Shown in pieces: positions 47,172 to 57,396 of a DNA stretch of 64,000 nucleotides (its first letter is position 1; every line of letters begins with the position of its first letter). Both the position numbers and the translations under genes were made by a program. Under the pieces are notes generated by a model. The model worked only from the letters and a program-made list of their open reading frames with translations. It was not told the origin of the DNA and did no database searches. Source of the stretch: Petrimonas sulfuriphila. Lineage in GTDB: Bacteria; Bacteroidota; Bacteroidia; Bacteroidales; Dysgonomonadaceae. The DNA is taken from assembly GCA_038561985.1 (NCBI GenBank), contig CP073276.1, positions 1,240,001-1,304,000 of the forward strand. The letters are read 5' to 3'.

Positions 47172-48251
47172 TTACACGTACTCTTTCGGTTCAATCTCTC
47201 CGCTTAGGATCAGTGCACCGTTTTCAGCCAGGGCTTTCATTTCATCCTCACCCGGATAAACGTATACCGGTGCGATTTTATGGATACGTTCGATGATCAG
47301 GTTGCAGAACCATTTGCTGTTAGCCATTCCTCCGGTGATCAGGATGGCATCCACATCGCCTTTCAGAACGGTTGAGAATGCGCCGATTTCTTTTGCTGTC
47401 TGGTAAGCCATGGCTTCCATCACATCGTAGCATTTTTTATCTCCGGCCTGAGCGGCTTTTTCTACTTCATAGGCATTGTTGAGGCCCGTATATGCGTACA
47501 GTCCCCCTTTGCCGACCACCATCGACTTCATCTCCTCATACGTATATTTGCCGCTGAAAGCCATTTTCAGGAGTTCGCCGACGGGAAGCGTTCCGGACCG
47601 TTCCGGAGAAATGGGTCCATCACCGTCGAGTGCCTGGTTCACGTCCACGACGCGTCCCTGATGATGTACCCCCACCGATATTCCTCCTCCCAAGTGTACC
47701 ACGATAAGGTCCATATCCTCATATCTCCGCATGAGTGATTTGGCGTGAGCGCGGGCAATGGCTTTTTGATTGAGCGCATGGAAAAGGGATACTCTTTCGA
47801 AAAGGGGATGCCCCGAATACCGGGCAATGGGTTCGAACTCGTCCACCACTACCGGGTCAGCGATAAAGGCTTCTGCTGAGGGGAGTTGTTTGGCGATATC
47901 GTCGGCAATAAGCGCTCCCAGGTTACTGGCGTGTTCTCCTCTTTTTGCCTCGATAAGGTCTCTCTTCATGGTTTCGTTTACCCTGTAAACGCCCGACGCA
48001 ATAGGTTTCACTATTCCTCCACGTCCGACGACGATCCGGATAAGGTCCAACCTGATTTCGGCGTTCTTTAATTCATTATAGACGATGTTTTTGCGAAATT
48101 CATACTGATCGCTTATTCTTTTAAACTGGCTTAATTCCTCGACTGAGTGGCGGATAGTCTTTAAAAAAACTACATCTCCGTTTTTATAAACGGCAATTTT
48201 TGTTGATGTTGAACCCGGGTTAATCACCAGGATCCGTGGATGATTGTCCAT
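47172..48251 (-). CDS. buk: Butyrate kinase
   Basis: A 359-residue acetokinase-family enzyme forming butyrate (or a branched-chain acid) and ATP from the acyl phosphate. Phosphate motif NPGSTSTKIAVY (10-21), VHLGGGISVGVHHQGRVVD (about 184-202), GDGPISPERSGTLP (about 208-221) and ITGGMANS (about 304) are intact. It follows ptb by 11 nt, the standard order ptb-buk. The sequence does not fix acyl chain length. Confidence 0.93.
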   Translation of the reverse strand: MDNHPRILVINPGSTSTKIAVYKNGDVVFLKTIRHSVEELSQFKRISDQYEFRKNIVYNELKNAEIRLDLIRIVVGRGGIVKPIASGVYRVNETMKRDLIEAKRGEHASNLGALIADDIAKQLPSAEAFIADPVVVDEFEPIARYSGHPLFERVSLFHALNQKAIARAHAKSLMRRYEDMDLIVVHLGGGISVGVHHQGRVVDVNQALDGDGPISPERSGTLPVGELLKMAFSGKYTYEEMKSMVVGKGGLYAYTGLNNAYEVEKAAQAGDKKCYDVMEAMAYQTAKEIGAFSTVLKGDVDAILITGGMANSKWFCNLIIERIHKIAPVYVYPGEDEMKALAENGALILSGEIEPKEYV

Positions 48252-48262
48252 AGTTGTAATGT

Positions 48263-49162
48263 TTAATCCATAGCTGCTGCCAAAACGATAGAAAGCATCT
48301 TGCTGATTTCTGAATCGGAGCGTGATGTAAGCACAATAGGAACCGCCGCACCCATGATTACGGCTGCACAGACGGCTCCTCCCAAGAAGTTTAACGCCTT
48401 GTAAAATATATTTCCGGCTTCTATGTCGGGTACGAGAATAATGTCGCTGTCCCCGGCAACTTCACTGAAGATGCCTTTATGTGTGGCAGCCTCTTTGTCG
48501 ACGGCAATATCGACGGCAAAAGGTCCATCCACGAGGCATCCCTGCAATTGTTTATTGATGTTCATTTCTTTCAGCTGAGCGGCATGAACGGTGGCTTCCA
48601 TTTTTGGATTAACGGTTTCTACAGCGGCGGCTACAGTGACTTTAGGCACGGTTATCCCGAGTTTATGACATGCCTCCACGGCATTGTTGAGGATATGTAC
48701 CTTGGTATCCAGATCGGGAGCAATGTTCATGGCCGCATCCGTTACACAGAAAAGTTTGTGGTAGTAAGGCGACTCAAAAAAGGCCACGTGACTGAGGACT
48801 GCTGCTTTTCGCAGGCCGTTTTCTTTGTCGAGAACAGCTTTTAGCAGGTCGCCCGTGCTGACAAGGCCTTTCATAAGAATACCGGCATTACCTTTCTTTA
48901 TCTCAGACACAGCTATTTTTGCCGATTCATTGGCTCCGTTGTCGTTGTGGATAATTTCTACCTGACTCAGATCAAAATCAATGAGTTGCGCGATTCTTTC
49001 AATTTCACTTTTGTTACCAACCAGTACAGGACTGACAAGTCCTTGTTGCATAGCTGCTTTGATGGATTTTAGTACCGATCCGTCTTCTGCTGCCGCAACT
49101 GCAATCTTCCGTATGGGTTTCTGTTTGGCTTTTTCGGTAAGTTCAGCTAATCTGTGAATCAT
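48263..49162 (-). CDS. ptb: Phosphate butyryltransferase
   Basis: A 299-residue member of the PTA/PTB family that converts butyryl-CoA plus phosphate to butyryl phosphate. Signatures: ILMKGLVSTGDLLKAVL (about 95-111), LSHVAFFESPYY, LDTKVHILNNAV and the C-terminal LGGAVCAAVIMGAAVPIVLTSRSDS. First gene of the unit ptb-buk-ATP-grasp-like; together they make ATP by substrate-level phosphorylation during fermentation of sugars or amino acids. Confidence 0.93.
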   Translation of the reverse strand: MIHRLAELTEKAKQKPIRKIAVAAAEDGSVLKSIKAAMQQGLVSPVLVGNKSEIERIAQLIDFDLSQVEIIHNDNGANESAKIAVSEIKKGNAGILMKGLVSTGDLLKAVLDKENGLRKAAVLSHVAFFESPYYHKLFCVTDAAMNIAPDLDTKVHILNNAVEACHKLGITVPKVTVAAAVETVNPKMEATVHAAQLKEMNINKQLQGCLVDGPFAVDIAVDKEAATHKGIFSEVAGDSDIILVPDIEAGNIFYKALNFLGGAVCAAVIMGAAVPIVLTSRSDSEISKMLSIVLAAAMD

Positions 49163-49450
49163 AAAAAGTATTGTTAAGGGAGTTTACGCACAAAATAACA
49201 AAAAAAAAAGAAGATAATCTCCTGAAACAAGTTTTTTATTGGAATTATGTCAGAAATCTGTTTCTTTTGGCAGGAAACTTTTCTCCTAAGCTAATCATAT
49301 ATATAAAACTATTCATGAATATTATTTTTCATAAAAAGGTAAAGCTATAAAAGTAATTCGAAGTAGTTTTCAAGATGTAATATAAGTAATAATTACAATA
49401 AGGTTATTTTTATATATGTATTTTTTACTTTATATAAATTGCTGATAATA

Positions 49451-49464
49451 ATGTTTTAAAACAT
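49451..49464. promoter_or_regulatory. Palindromic candidate operator of the NUDIX regulator
   Basis: ATGTTTTAAAACAT is a perfect 14-bp palindrome 35 nt upstream of the -7 box TAATTTTG (49499-49506) and 64 nt before the regulator's ATG. Position suits autoregulation. AT-rich palindromes arise by chance in such DNA, so support is moderate. Confidence 0.4.
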
Positions 49465-49498
49465 ATAAAAATTTTACATGTATTGTGATTAATCTGTA

Positions 49499-49506
49499 TA
49501 ATTTTG
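49499..49506 (+). promoter_or_regulatory. -7 box of the NUDIX regulator gene
   Basis: TAATTTTG matches TAnnTTTG and lies 21 nt upstream of the ATG at 49528. Confidence 0.5.
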
Positions 49507-49527
49507 TATTCTTATTAAGAATATGTC

Positions 49528-50262
49528 ATGAAAAATAGCACTCATGTTTACAACCCTCACGTTTCGGTGGACTGCGTTGTTTTTGGGTTTGACGGTGAAA
49601 AACTGAAAGTATTGCTTATCGAACGGACGATAGAAGAACAAAACTTCAGCGATAAAAAATTACCGGGAAGCATTATTTTCGAAGATGAAGACCTGGATGA
49701 GGCAGCTATACGTATCCTTAACGAACTGACGGGATTAAAAAACATTTACCTGAGCCAGTTTCATAGCTTTGGCAATCCCCAAAGGACAAAGAATATGAGG
49801 GACAAAAATTGGCTGGAGAAACTGACAAACATGAAAATCGGCAGAATCGTTACAGTAGGGTATGTGGCACTGATTAAAATAAGTAGAAAAATTATTTTTG
49901 AGTCGGAGAATACTGCAGCAAACTGGTACGACGTAAGTTCATTAAAATCTTTACGGCTAGCTTTCGATCACAATGAAATTGCGGATACTGCGTTAGAGCA
50001 TATCCGCCACAAAGTGAAGTCGGAGCCCTCCATGTTATTCGAACTGCTGCCTCAGAAGTTCACCATGACACAACTTAGAAACCTGTATGATATCATAATG
50101 GGCACAACGTCTGATGTCCGTAACTTCAAGAAAAAAATAATGCAGATTGAAGGCCTGGAACAATTGGACGAAGTGCAGAAAGATGTACCTTACAGAGCTC
50201 CCAGGCTTTACAGGTTCGATAAAAAAGTACACAAAAAAAATACACGAAAACTATATAGTTAG
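49528..50262 (+). CDS. NUDIX-type sugar regulator (AraR/NrtR-like)
   Basis: A 244-residue protein: a NUDIX-fold domain (about 10-145) and a C-terminal winged helix (about 155-225, LLPQKFTMTQLRNLYDIIMG). The NUDIX box at 47-70 (GSIIFEDEDLDEAAIRILNE) keeps the Gly and one Glu of the R-E-x-x-E-E core but has lost the others, so catalysis is unlikely. This is the layout of Bacteroidetes AraR and the NrtR family, in which the dead enzyme domain binds a sugar effector. The four genes that follow are for xylose use, so it probably senses xylose or a derivative. Confidence 0.87.
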   Translation: MKNSTHVYNPHVSVDCVVFGFDGEKLKVLLIERTIEEQNFSDKKLPGSIIFEDEDLDEAAIRILNELTGLKNIYLSQFHSFGNPQRTKNMRDKNWLEKLTNMKIGRIVTVGYVALIKISRKIIFESENTAANWYDVSSLKSLRLAFDHNEIADTALEHIRHKVKSEPSMLFELLPQKFTMTQLRNLYDIIMGTTSDVRNFKKKIMQIEGLEQLDEVQKDVPYRAPRLYRFDKKVHKKNTRKLYS

Positions 50263-50294
50263 CCGTTCATGTTAAACTCAAAATACAGTTTGCA

Positions 50295-52943
50295 ATGAAA
50301 AAGACTTCTGGTTACTACCTGTTTCTTTTGTGGATCGCAGGATTTCTCTTTTTTTCCTGCAAAGAGGTACAGCCTTATTTAAACACAAAACTCTCTTTCG
50401 AAGAAAGAGCGGACGACCTGCTCTCACGGTTGACAATCGAAGAGAAGGCTGAGCTGATGCGATACGATTCACCGGCCATTGACCGGCTGGGCATACCTGC
50501 ATATAATTGGTGGAACGAATGCTTGCACGGTGTCGGGCGCTCCGGTTTGGCTACGGTTTTTCCACAAGCTATCGGAATGGCGGCTATGTGGGACAGTCAG
50601 CAAATGTCAGAAATTGCAACAGCCATTTCTGACGAAGCGCGCGCCAAGCATCACGATTATGTCTCAAAAGGGAAAAGAGGTATTTACCAGGGATTGACTT
50701 TCTGGACACCCAACATCAATATTTTCCGTGATCCGCGGTGGGGCAGGGGGATGGAAACCTACGGGGAAGATCCGTTCCTGACGGCAGAACTTGCCATCCC
50801 TTTCATTAAAGGATTACAGGGCGATGATTCAAAGTACCTGAAGTTAGTGGCAACCGTCAAACATTTTGCTGTTCACAGCGGTCCGGAATCCACCCGGCAT
50901 TCGTTCGACGTATATCCTTCAGATTATGATCTGGCAGAAACTTATCTGCCTCATTTTAGGCGTGCTGTCCAGGAGGCGGGTGCCTATTCCGTCATGTGTG
51001 CCTATAACCGGTTACGGGGTGAGCCGTGCTGTGGCGATAAATACCTGGAAGATCTGTTGCGGAACAAATGGGGGTTCAACGGATATATTGTTTCCGATTG
51101 TGGGGCCATCAGTGATTTTTACAGGGAAAATGCCCACCACATAGTCAACACACCCGAAGAAGCATCGGCTAAAGCGGTAAAAGCCGGAACCGACCTTAAT
51201 TGTGGCGATACATATGCCAAAGGTTTGATTGAAACCGTGAAGCAAAATCTAATCACGGAAGCGGAGCTGGATGTTTCGGTAAAACGGCTTTTGCTTGCCA
51301 GGTTCAAGCTCGGAATGTTTGACCCGGATAGCGAAGTGAAATATGCGCAAATCCCTATTGAGGTCGTGGACAGTGAGAATCATCGGGTGCTGGCATTACA
51401 AGCTGCACGAAAATCGATGGTTTTATTGAAGAACGACAACAACCTCTTGCCTTTTAGCAAGGAAGTTAAAAAAGTAGCCGTTATTGGTCCAAATGCGGAC
51501 GATAACGAGGTTCTGTTGGGCAACTACAACGGATACCCTTCGAAAGGAATCACGCCGTTAAAAGGGATTATCGAAAAATTACCCCATGCTGAAGTTGCTT
51601 TTGCTCAGGGATGCACACTGGCGGAAAAGCTTCCCTACTTTACCGTTATTCCGGCTGATTATTTTTATACCGATAAAACGCTTCAAACGAAAGGACTGAA
51701 TGTTGAATATTTCGATAACAACAAGCTGGAAGGTATCGCAAAGCGCACGCGCGTTGATGACAATATCGATTTCGTGTGGTGGAATAAAGCACCCTTCGAT
51801 GATTTAAACCCGGAAGAATTCTCGATCTGCTGGAGAGGGGTTCTTGTGCCACCTGTTACAGGTGAATATGCCATTGGAGGCGAAGCTTTCACCGGATACA
51901 AACTGTCGGTGGACGGTAAGGAGGTAACACAAGGCAGGGACCAGCATCACGCGAGAAAAAGGTATGAGTATGTGCAGTTTGAAGCCGGAAAACCGTATGA
52001 AATAGAGGTGGAATACGTTCAGGATAAAACAGAATATGCTCATGTGAAGATACTTTGGGATGTGCCTAATCCTAATTTGAAACAAGAAGCCATTGATTTG
52101 GCCAGGAACTCCGATCTGGTGATTCTGTGTATGGGACTGAGCCCCTTATTGGAAGGCGAAGAGATGAAAGTCAATGTAGAAGGTTTTGCGGGTGGAGACC
52201 GTCTCGACATCAAACTACCCGCTGTTCAAACCGAGCTCATGAAAGAAATTCAGAAACTCGGGAAACCCACTGTTCTGGTCCTTCTCAATGGAAGCGCCTT
52301 AGCCTTTAACTGGGAAGCTGAAAATATTCCTGCCATTCTGGAGGCATGGTATCCCGGGCAGTCGGGCGGAACAGCCATTGCCGACGTTATTTTTGGCGAT
52401 TACAATCCGGCAGGCCGCCTTCCGGTTACCTTTTATAAAGATGTGAACCAGATTCCTGCTTTTGATAATTATGACATGCAGGGTAAAACTTACCGGTATT
52501 TTGAAGGAAAACCTCTGTACGAGTTTGGTTATGGGTTAAGCTATACCACCTTTCAGTATAAACTGCGTACTGTTCCCGAAAGCGTGAAGAACGGAGAGGA
52601 TATTTCGGTTTCTGTCGATGTGACCAATACCGGCAATATGGATGGAGATGAAGTTGTTCAACTTTACGTGTCTCTACCCGACAGTAAACTGCAAAAACCG
52701 ATTCGTGCTTTGCAGGGATTTAAACGGGTACATTTGAAAAAAGGCGAAACACAAACCGTGAAGTTTACGTTGAAACCGCATCAGATTGCTGCAAGGAACA
52801 AAGCGAACATACCGGTTGTTGAGACCGGAAAAGTGCAGGTGTCGATCGGAGGTAAGCAACCCGATGCCGGTTCGCTGGCTACCGGAAACGTAGTAGAGGT
52901 TTTTATTGAGACAGAGGGGGATAATTATTTTATTAACGAATAA
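50295..52943 (+). CDS. GH3 beta-xylosidase/beta-glucosidase with PA14 domain
   Basis: An 882-residue lipoprotein (lipobox FFSC, Cys22) of glycoside hydrolase family 3. The N-terminal (alpha/beta)8 domain contains NWWNECLHGVGR (about 69-80), typical of xylosidases, and the nucleophile Asp268 in IVSDCGAIS. The (alpha/beta)6 domain is split by a PA14 domain (about 460-600, KGLNVEYFDNNKLEG), and a fibronectin III-like domain ends the protein (GFKRVHLKKGETQTVKF). It would release xylose from xylo-oligosaccharides at the cell surface or in the periplasm, feeding the xyl genes. Only 13 nt separate it from xylB. Confidence 0.92.
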   Translation: MKKTSGYYLFLLWIAGFLFFSCKEVQPYLNTKLSFEERADDLLSRLTIEEKAELMRYDSPAIDRLGIPAYNWWNECLHGVGRSGLATVFPQAIGMAAMWDSQQMSEIATAISDEARAKHHDYVSKGKRGIYQGLTFWTPNINIFRDPRWGRGMETYGEDPFLTAELAIPFIKGLQGDDSKYLKLVATVKHFAVHSGPESTRHSFDVYPSDYDLAETYLPHFRRAVQEAGAYSVMCAYNRLRGEPCCGDKYLEDLLRNKWGFNGYIVSDCGAISDFYRENAHHIVNTPEEASAKAVKAGTDLNCGDTYAKGLIETVKQNLITEAELDVSVKRLLLARFKLGMFDPDSEVKYAQIPIEVVDSENHRVLALQAARKSMVLLKNDNNLLPFSKEVKKVAVIGPNADDNEVLLGNYNGYPSKGITPLKGIIEKLPHAEVAFAQGCTLAEKLPYFTVIPADYFYTDKTLQTKGLNVEYFDNNKLEGIAKRTRVDDNIDFVWWNKAPFDDLNPEEFSICWRGVLVPPVTGEYAIGGEAFTGYKLSVDGKEVTQGRDQHHARKRYEYVQFEAGKPYEIEVEYVQDKTEYAHVKILWDVPNPNLKQEAIDLARNSDLVILCMGLSPLLEGEEMKVNVEGFAGGDRLDIKLPAVQTELMKEIQKLGKPTVLVLLNGSALAFNWEAENIPAILEAWYPGQSGGTAIADVIFGDYNPAGRLPVTFYKDVNQIPAFDNYDMQGKTYRYFEGKPLYEFGYGLSYTTFQYKLRTVPESVKNGEDISVSVDVTNTGNMDGDEVVQLYVSLPDSKLQKPIRALQGFKRVHLKKGETQTVKFTLKPHQIAARNKANIPVVETGKVQVSIGGKQPDAGSLATGNVVEVFIETEGDNYFINE

Positions 52944-52955
52944 AAAGAGAACATC

Positions 52956-54434
52956 ATGTATTTGTTGGGATACGATATAGGCAGTTCATCGGTAAAAGCT
53001 TGCCTGGTGAATGCAGAAACGGGGCAGGTGGTAGCATCCGATTTTTTCCCGAAGACCGAGATGCCGATCTATGCTGCACAACCGGGTTGGGCGGAACAAG
53101 ACCCCGACATGTGGTGGGAAAACCTGAAGCTGGCAAACCAATCGGTAATTAAAAAGTCGGGTATAGATGTTGCCGAAATCAAAGGCATCGGGATATCGTG
53201 GCAGATGCACGGATTGGTCGCCATCGATAAGAACGGAAAAGTGCTTCGCCCGTCCATCATTTGGTGCGACAGTCGCGCTGTACCCTACGGTGAAAAAGCA
53301 TTCGAGGCGATAGGGGCAGAGAATGCCCTGGCTGCACTGTTGAACTCGCCGGGTAACTTCACCGCATCAAAACTGGCTTGGGTAAAAGAAAATGAACCCT
53401 ACCTTTATGGACAAATCGATAAGATCATGCTCCCCGGTGATTATATTGCCATGAAGCTGACGGGTGGTGTTTGCACTACGATTGAAGGATTATCGGAAGG
53501 TGTTTTCTGGGATTTTCAGACAAACGCCGTCTCGACAGAGGTGATGAGGTATTTTGGATTCAGTGACGAAATTATTCCTCCGGTAATTCCAACGTTTGGT
53601 TTTCAGGGAACGGTATCCGCCGGAGCAGCCAAGGAGCTCGGTCTGAAAGAGGGTATCCCGCTGGGATACCGGGCAGGGGACCAGCCCAACAATGCCGTTT
53701 CGCTCAACGTGTTCAACCCAGGAGAAATAGCCTCTACCGCAGGAACATCGGGAGTGGTTTACGGCGTGCTGGGCGAAGTGAATTACGATCCGCTTTCGCG
53801 TGTTAACACCTTTGCACACGTGAACCACACATCCGGGAAGCCGAGGCTGGGTGTCTTATTGTGCATCAACGGAACCGGTATTCTGAATTCGTGGATAAAA
53901 AGGAACATGATACAGCCGGGATTGAGTTACAACGACATGAACGGGCTGGCTGAAAAGTCTCCTGTCGGTTCAAGGGGGGTCTCGGTGATTCCTTTCGGAA
54001 ACGGTGCAGAGCGCGTACTGCAAAATAAGGATCCGGGATGTTCCTTTCACGGTATCAATTTCAATATTCATACCCTTTCCGATATTGTTCGTGCGTCGCA
54101 GGAAGGCATTGTCTTCTCTTTTAAATACGGAATGGAGATTATGGAAGAGATGGGGATGAAGATCAACCTTATCAGGGCTGGAAACGCCAATATGTTCCTG
54201 AGTCCCGTATTCAGAGAAACACTGGCGGGCATAACCGGATCAACCATCGAGCTGTTCGATACCGACGGAGCGGCAGGCGCTGCAAAAGCTGCCGGTATGG
54301 GCGTAGGGATCTATTCTTCCAACGAAGAGGCATTTGCTTCGCTGAAGAAAATCATGACCGTTAAGCCCGATGAAAAGAATGGTGAGAGGTACAAGGAGGT
54401 TTACCAACGTTGGAAAAAATACATTAAACAATAG
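52956..54434 (+). CDS. xylB: Xylulokinase
   Basis: A 492-residue FGGY kinase that phosphorylates D-xylulose to xylulose-5-phosphate. Motifs: [13 protein letters not shown] (5-17, phosphate 1), [10 protein letters not shown] (about 85-94), WCDSRA (about 105-110), [17 protein letters not shown] (about 236-252) and GTSGVVYG (about 262-269). Full length. Third gene of the xylose operon; xylA follows 19 nt later. Confidence 0.95.
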   Translation: MYLLGYDIGSSSVKACLVNAETGQVVASDFFPKTEMPIYAAQPGWAEQDPDMWWENLKLANQSVIKKSGIDVAEIKGIGISWQMHGLVAIDKNGKVLRPSIIWCDSRAVPYGEKAFEAIGAENALAALLNSPGNFTASKLAWVKENEPYLYGQIDKIMLPGDYIAMKLTGGVCTTIEGLSEGVFWDFQTNAVSTEVMRYFGFSDEIIPPVIPTFGFQGTVSAGAAKELGLKEGIPLGYRAGDQPNNAVSLNVFNPGEIASTAGTSGVVYGVLGEVNYDPLSRVNTFAHVNHTSGKPRLGVLLCINGTGILNSWIKRNMIQPGLSYNDMNGLAEKSPVGSRGVSVIPFGNGAERVLQNKDPGCSFHGINFNIHTLSDIVRASQEGIVFSFKYGMEIMEEMGMKINLIRAGNANMFLSPVFRETLAGITGSTIELFDTDGAAGAAKAAGMGVGIYSSNEEAFASLKKIMTVKPDEKNGERYKEVYQRWKKYIKQ

Positions 54435-54453
54435 AAAACAGATGCGAAAAATT

Positions 54454-55776
54454 ATGGAAACAAAAAAAGAATTTTTTCCCGGAATAGGGAAGATCAGGTT
54501 CGAAGGAAAAGAAAGCAAAAATCCGCTGGCATTCCGTTACTACGATGCGGAGAAAGTGGTTTACGGACGGAAGATGAAAGAGTGGTTCAAATTCTCCATG
54601 GCTTACTGGCACACCCTTTGTGCGGAATCGAGTGACCCCTTTGGCGAAGAAACCAAGGATTTCGAATGGAACAATGGTGATGGCGCTTTGGAAAGAGCCC
54701 GGAAGAAACTGGATGCCGGTTTCGAGTTTATGCAGAAGATTGGAATCGAATATTTCTGTTTTCACGATATCGATCTGATCGACGAAGGGAAAACCATCGG
54801 GGAGTATGAAGCCAACCTCAGGTCCATCGTCGCATACGCTAAAAAAAGGATGGAAGAGACAGGCATCAAACTGCTCTGGGGTACGGCCAATGTTTTTAGT
54901 CACAAGCGTTACATGAACGGGGCAGCTACCAACCCCAACTTCGACAGTGTAGCCTACGCTGCCACACAAATCAAGAACGCACTTGATGCCACCATCGAGC
55001 TGGGAGGAGAAAATTATGTGTTCTGGGGTGGTCGCGAAGGGTATATGAGCCTCCTGAATACCGATATGAAGCGTGAAAAAAAACACCTGGCCATGATGCT
55101 GGCCAAGGCACGCGATTATGCCCGTTCGAAGGGATTTAAAGGAACATTTCTTATTGAACCCAAACCGATGGAGCCGACCAAACACCAGTACGATGCAGAT
55201 GCTGAAACAGTGATCGGATTTCTCCGCGCACACAACCTCGACAAGGATTTCAAACTGAACATTGAGGTAAACCACGCCACACTGGCAGGGCACACTTTTG
55301 AACACGACCTGCAGTGCGCTGTCGATGCCGGCTTGTTGGGCTCCATTGATGCCAATCGGGGTGATTACCAGAACGGCTGGGACACAGACCAGTTTCCCAT
55401 CGATCTTTACGAACTGACCCAAGCCATGTTGGTTATTCTGAAAGGTGGAGGTTTGCAAGGCGGAGGCACGAACTTCGATGCCAAAATCCGGAGAAATTCC
55501 ACCGATTTGGAAGATATCTTTATTGCACACATTGCCGGTATGGACGCCTTTGCACGAGCCCTGGAGGCTGCCGCCGGGATTCTGGATGAATCACCCTATC
55601 TGCAGATGCTCAAGGAGAGATACGTTTCTTTCGATAGCGGTAAAGGAAACGAGTTCGAAGAGGGAAAGCTCTCGCTCGAAGATATGCGTGAATACGCTCT
55701 CGCGCTGGGGAAAGAGCCTGATCAGATCAGCGGCAAGCAGGAACTGTACGAAGCAATTGTAAACATGTACATTTGA
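54454..55776 (+). CDS. xylA: Xylose isomerase
   Basis: The start [18 protein letters not shown] at 54454 (440 residues) matches the usual Bacteroidetes XylA N-terminus; in-frame ATGs at 54370 and 54442 lie further upstream. It interconverts D-xylose and D-xylulose. Active-site His104 is in [11 protein letters not shown]; metal ligands are in [32 protein letters not shown] and [17 protein letters not shown]. Full length class II isomerase. It supplies XylB directly. Confidence 0.96.
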   Translation: METKKEFFPGIGKIRFEGKESKNPLAFRYYDAEKVVYGRKMKEWFKFSMAYWHTLCAESSDPFGEETKDFEWNNGDGALERARKKLDAGFEFMQKIGIEYFCFHDIDLIDEGKTIGEYEANLRSIVAYAKKRMEETGIKLLWGTANVFSHKRYMNGAATNPNFDSVAYAATQIKNALDATIELGGENYVFWGGREGYMSLLNTDMKREKKHLAMMLAKARDYARSKGFKGTFLIEPKPMEPTKHQYDADAETVIGFLRAHNLDKDFKLNIEVNHATLAGHTFEHDLQCAVDAGLLGSIDANRGDYQNGWDTDQFPIDLYELTQAMLVILKGGGLQGGGTNFDAKIRRNSTDLEDIFIAHIAGMDAFARALEAAAGILDESPYLQMLKERYVSFDSGKGNEFEEGKLSLEDMREYALALGKEPDQISGKQELYEAIVNMYI

Positions 55777-55791
55777 TAGAACCAAGATGGT

Positions 55792-55825
55792 AGTAGAGCC
55801 AAGAACAAGGACGTTCGTCCCTACT
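55792..55825. repeat. Hairpin-forming REP-like sequence
   Basis: In the 174-nt gap between xylA and xylE, GGACG/CGTCC (55809-55820) forms a tight stem and the outer AGTAG/CTACT also pairs. The GTAG...GGACGTTCGTCC...CTAC layout resembles interspersed hairpin repeats of this group. Only one copy was seen in the window. It may trim or stabilise the operon mRNA. Confidence 0.4.
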
Positions 55826-55950
55826 CTCAAAACATTGACCAGTGAATTCATCGGGCACAACGTTGAGCAATTCAACGAAAAAGCTTATTGACCTGATAAT
55901 CTTTTGTCTGTCTTGATTTCTGGCTCTCACGTCTTATAATCTAAAGATAA

Positions 55951-57336
55951 ATGAAGTACAACAAAACCTATATCTTTGGGATCACCCTGGTAGCGACATT
56001 GGGTGGCTTACTCTTCGGCTACGATACGGCCGTGATTTCCGGTGCGGAAAAATCGATAGAAGCTTACCTGGTCAAGCCGTTGGGATTAAATTCGTTAATC
56101 CATGGAGCCACCGTGTCGAGTGCCCTGATCGGCTGTATTATCGGAGGAGTTATTTCGGGAGTGTTTTCAAACCGGTTTGGCAGAAGAAAAACGCTGCTTA
56201 TAGCTGCCGTTTTGTTTTTTGTGTCAGCACTGGGATCGGGATTTCCCGAAGCTATTTTCTTCTCTAAAGGGCAGCCGTCCATCGGGTTGCTGTTGACATT
56301 CAATTTTTACCGTATAATCGGAGGTGTCGGAGTGGGACTGGCATCTGCCGTTTCTCCCATGTACATCAGCGAGATAGCTCCTGCAGATATTCGGGGAAGG
56401 CTGGTTTCTTTCAACCAGTTCGCCATTATTTTTGGAATGCTGGTGGTGTACTTCGTTAATTGGGGCATCGCCTTTGGACAGAGTATCGATTGGATCAACG
56501 ATGTGGGTTGGCGGTATATGTTCGCATCAGAAGCTATTCCTGCAGCCTTGTTTGGTATGTTGCTGTTTCTGGTTCCTGAAACGCCGAGATACCTGGTATT
56601 GTCGAATCGCGATGAAAAAGCACGGTCTGTTTTAAGCCGGATTAACGCTGATAAATTAAGGGCTGAAGCTATTTTCTCCGAAATAAAGCAGTCCATCGGA
56701 CGTACAACGGAACGTTCCCGTATTTTTTCTTACGGGAAAATGGTTATTCTTATCGGTGTTTTGTTGTCGGTGTTTCAGCAGTTTGTGGGAATCAATGTTG
56801 CGTTGTATTACGCTCCACGTATTTTTGAGAGTATGGGAGCTGCGAAAGATGCCTCCATGCTGCAAACCATCATCATGGGGTTTGTCAATGTCGTGTTTAC
56901 GGTTGTGGCCATCCTGACGGTGGATAAGTGGGGGAGAAAACCGTTGTTGATTACCGGCTCCGTTGGCATGGCCATCGGCATGTTTGCCATATCCTCGTTG
57001 TCCTATAACGAAATTATCGGAATAAGCACACTGGTATTCATCATCATTTATACGGCGTCGTTTATGATGTCGTGGGGACCGATCTGCTGGGTGCTCATCT
57101 CTGAAATTTTCCCAAACAAAATCCGGGGTCAGGCGGTAGCCGTGGCGGTTGCCGCACAATGGGCTGCCAATTACCTGATCTCGTCTACCTATCCGGCAAT
57201 GATGGAATACAGCGGAGCTTTGACCTACGGTTTTTATGGGTTGATGGCTGTAATTTCGGCTCTCTTTGTATGGAAAATGGTTCCCGAAACCAAAGGGAAG
57301 TCATTGGAAGAGATGGAAAGTTTGTGGAAGAAGTGA
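55951..57336 (+). CDS. xylE: D-xylose/proton symporter (MFS sugar porter)
   Basis: A 461-residue protein with 12 transmembrane helices of the sugar porter family. Signatures: GYDTAVISGAEKSI (about 24-37), RFGRRK (about 75-80), SPMYISEIAPADIRGRLVS (about 136-154), VPETPRYLV (about 208-216), and PETKGKSLEEME at the C-terminus. QQFVGINVALYYAPRIF fits the sugar-binding helix 7. It imports xylose with protons and closes the cluster regulator-xylosidase-xylB-xylA-xylE. Confidence 0.93.
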   Translation: MKYNKTYIFGITLVATLGGLLFGYDTAVISGAEKSIEAYLVKPLGLNSLIHGATVSSALIGCIIGGVISGVFSNRFGRRKTLLIAAVLFFVSALGSGFPEAIFFSKGQPSIGLLLTFNFYRIIGGVGVGLASAVSPMYISEIAPADIRGRLVSFNQFAIIFGMLVVYFVNWGIAFGQSIDWINDVGWRYMFASEAIPAALFGMLLFLVPETPRYLVLSNRDEKARSVLSRINADKLRAEAIFSEIKQSIGRTTERSRIFSYGKMVILIGVLLSVFQQFVGINVALYYAPRIFESMGAAKDASMLQTIIMGFVNVVFTVVAILTVDKWGRKPLLITGSVGMAIGMFAISSLSYNEIIGISTLVFIIIYTASFMMSWGPICWVLISEIFPNKIRGQAVAVAVAAQWAANYLISSTYPAMMEYSGALTYGFYGLMAVISALFVWKMVPETKGKSLEEMESLWKK

Positions 57337-57355
57337 CGCCGGACGGTTTATCATG

Positions 57356-57391
57356 AAAACAAGCGCTTACGATAGGTAAACGCTTGTTCTT
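57356..57391. terminator. Terminator after xylE
   Basis: AACAAGCGCTTAC (57358-57370) pairs with GTAAACGCTTGTT (57376-57388) with a single mismatch and a 5-nt loop. T-rich sequence follows on both strands, so it may serve xylE and insulate the tRNA remnant. Confidence 0.6.
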
Positions 57392-57396
57392 CAATG

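Larger units (their letters stand above)
49163..49527. other. AT-rich divergent intergenic region between ptb and the NUDIX regulator
   Basis: 365 nt, strongly AT-rich, with no open frame of note. It contains the perfect palindrome at 49451-49464 and a -7 box at 49499-49506 for the regulator. The ptb side holds only a near match to the -7 consensus (CAAAATAA on the plus strand near 49192). Confidence 0.6.

Noticed and set aside
54424-55530. 368-codon minus-strand open frame opposite xylA
   Set aside because: Shadow of the xylose isomerase gene produced by its codon use; no coherent protein.
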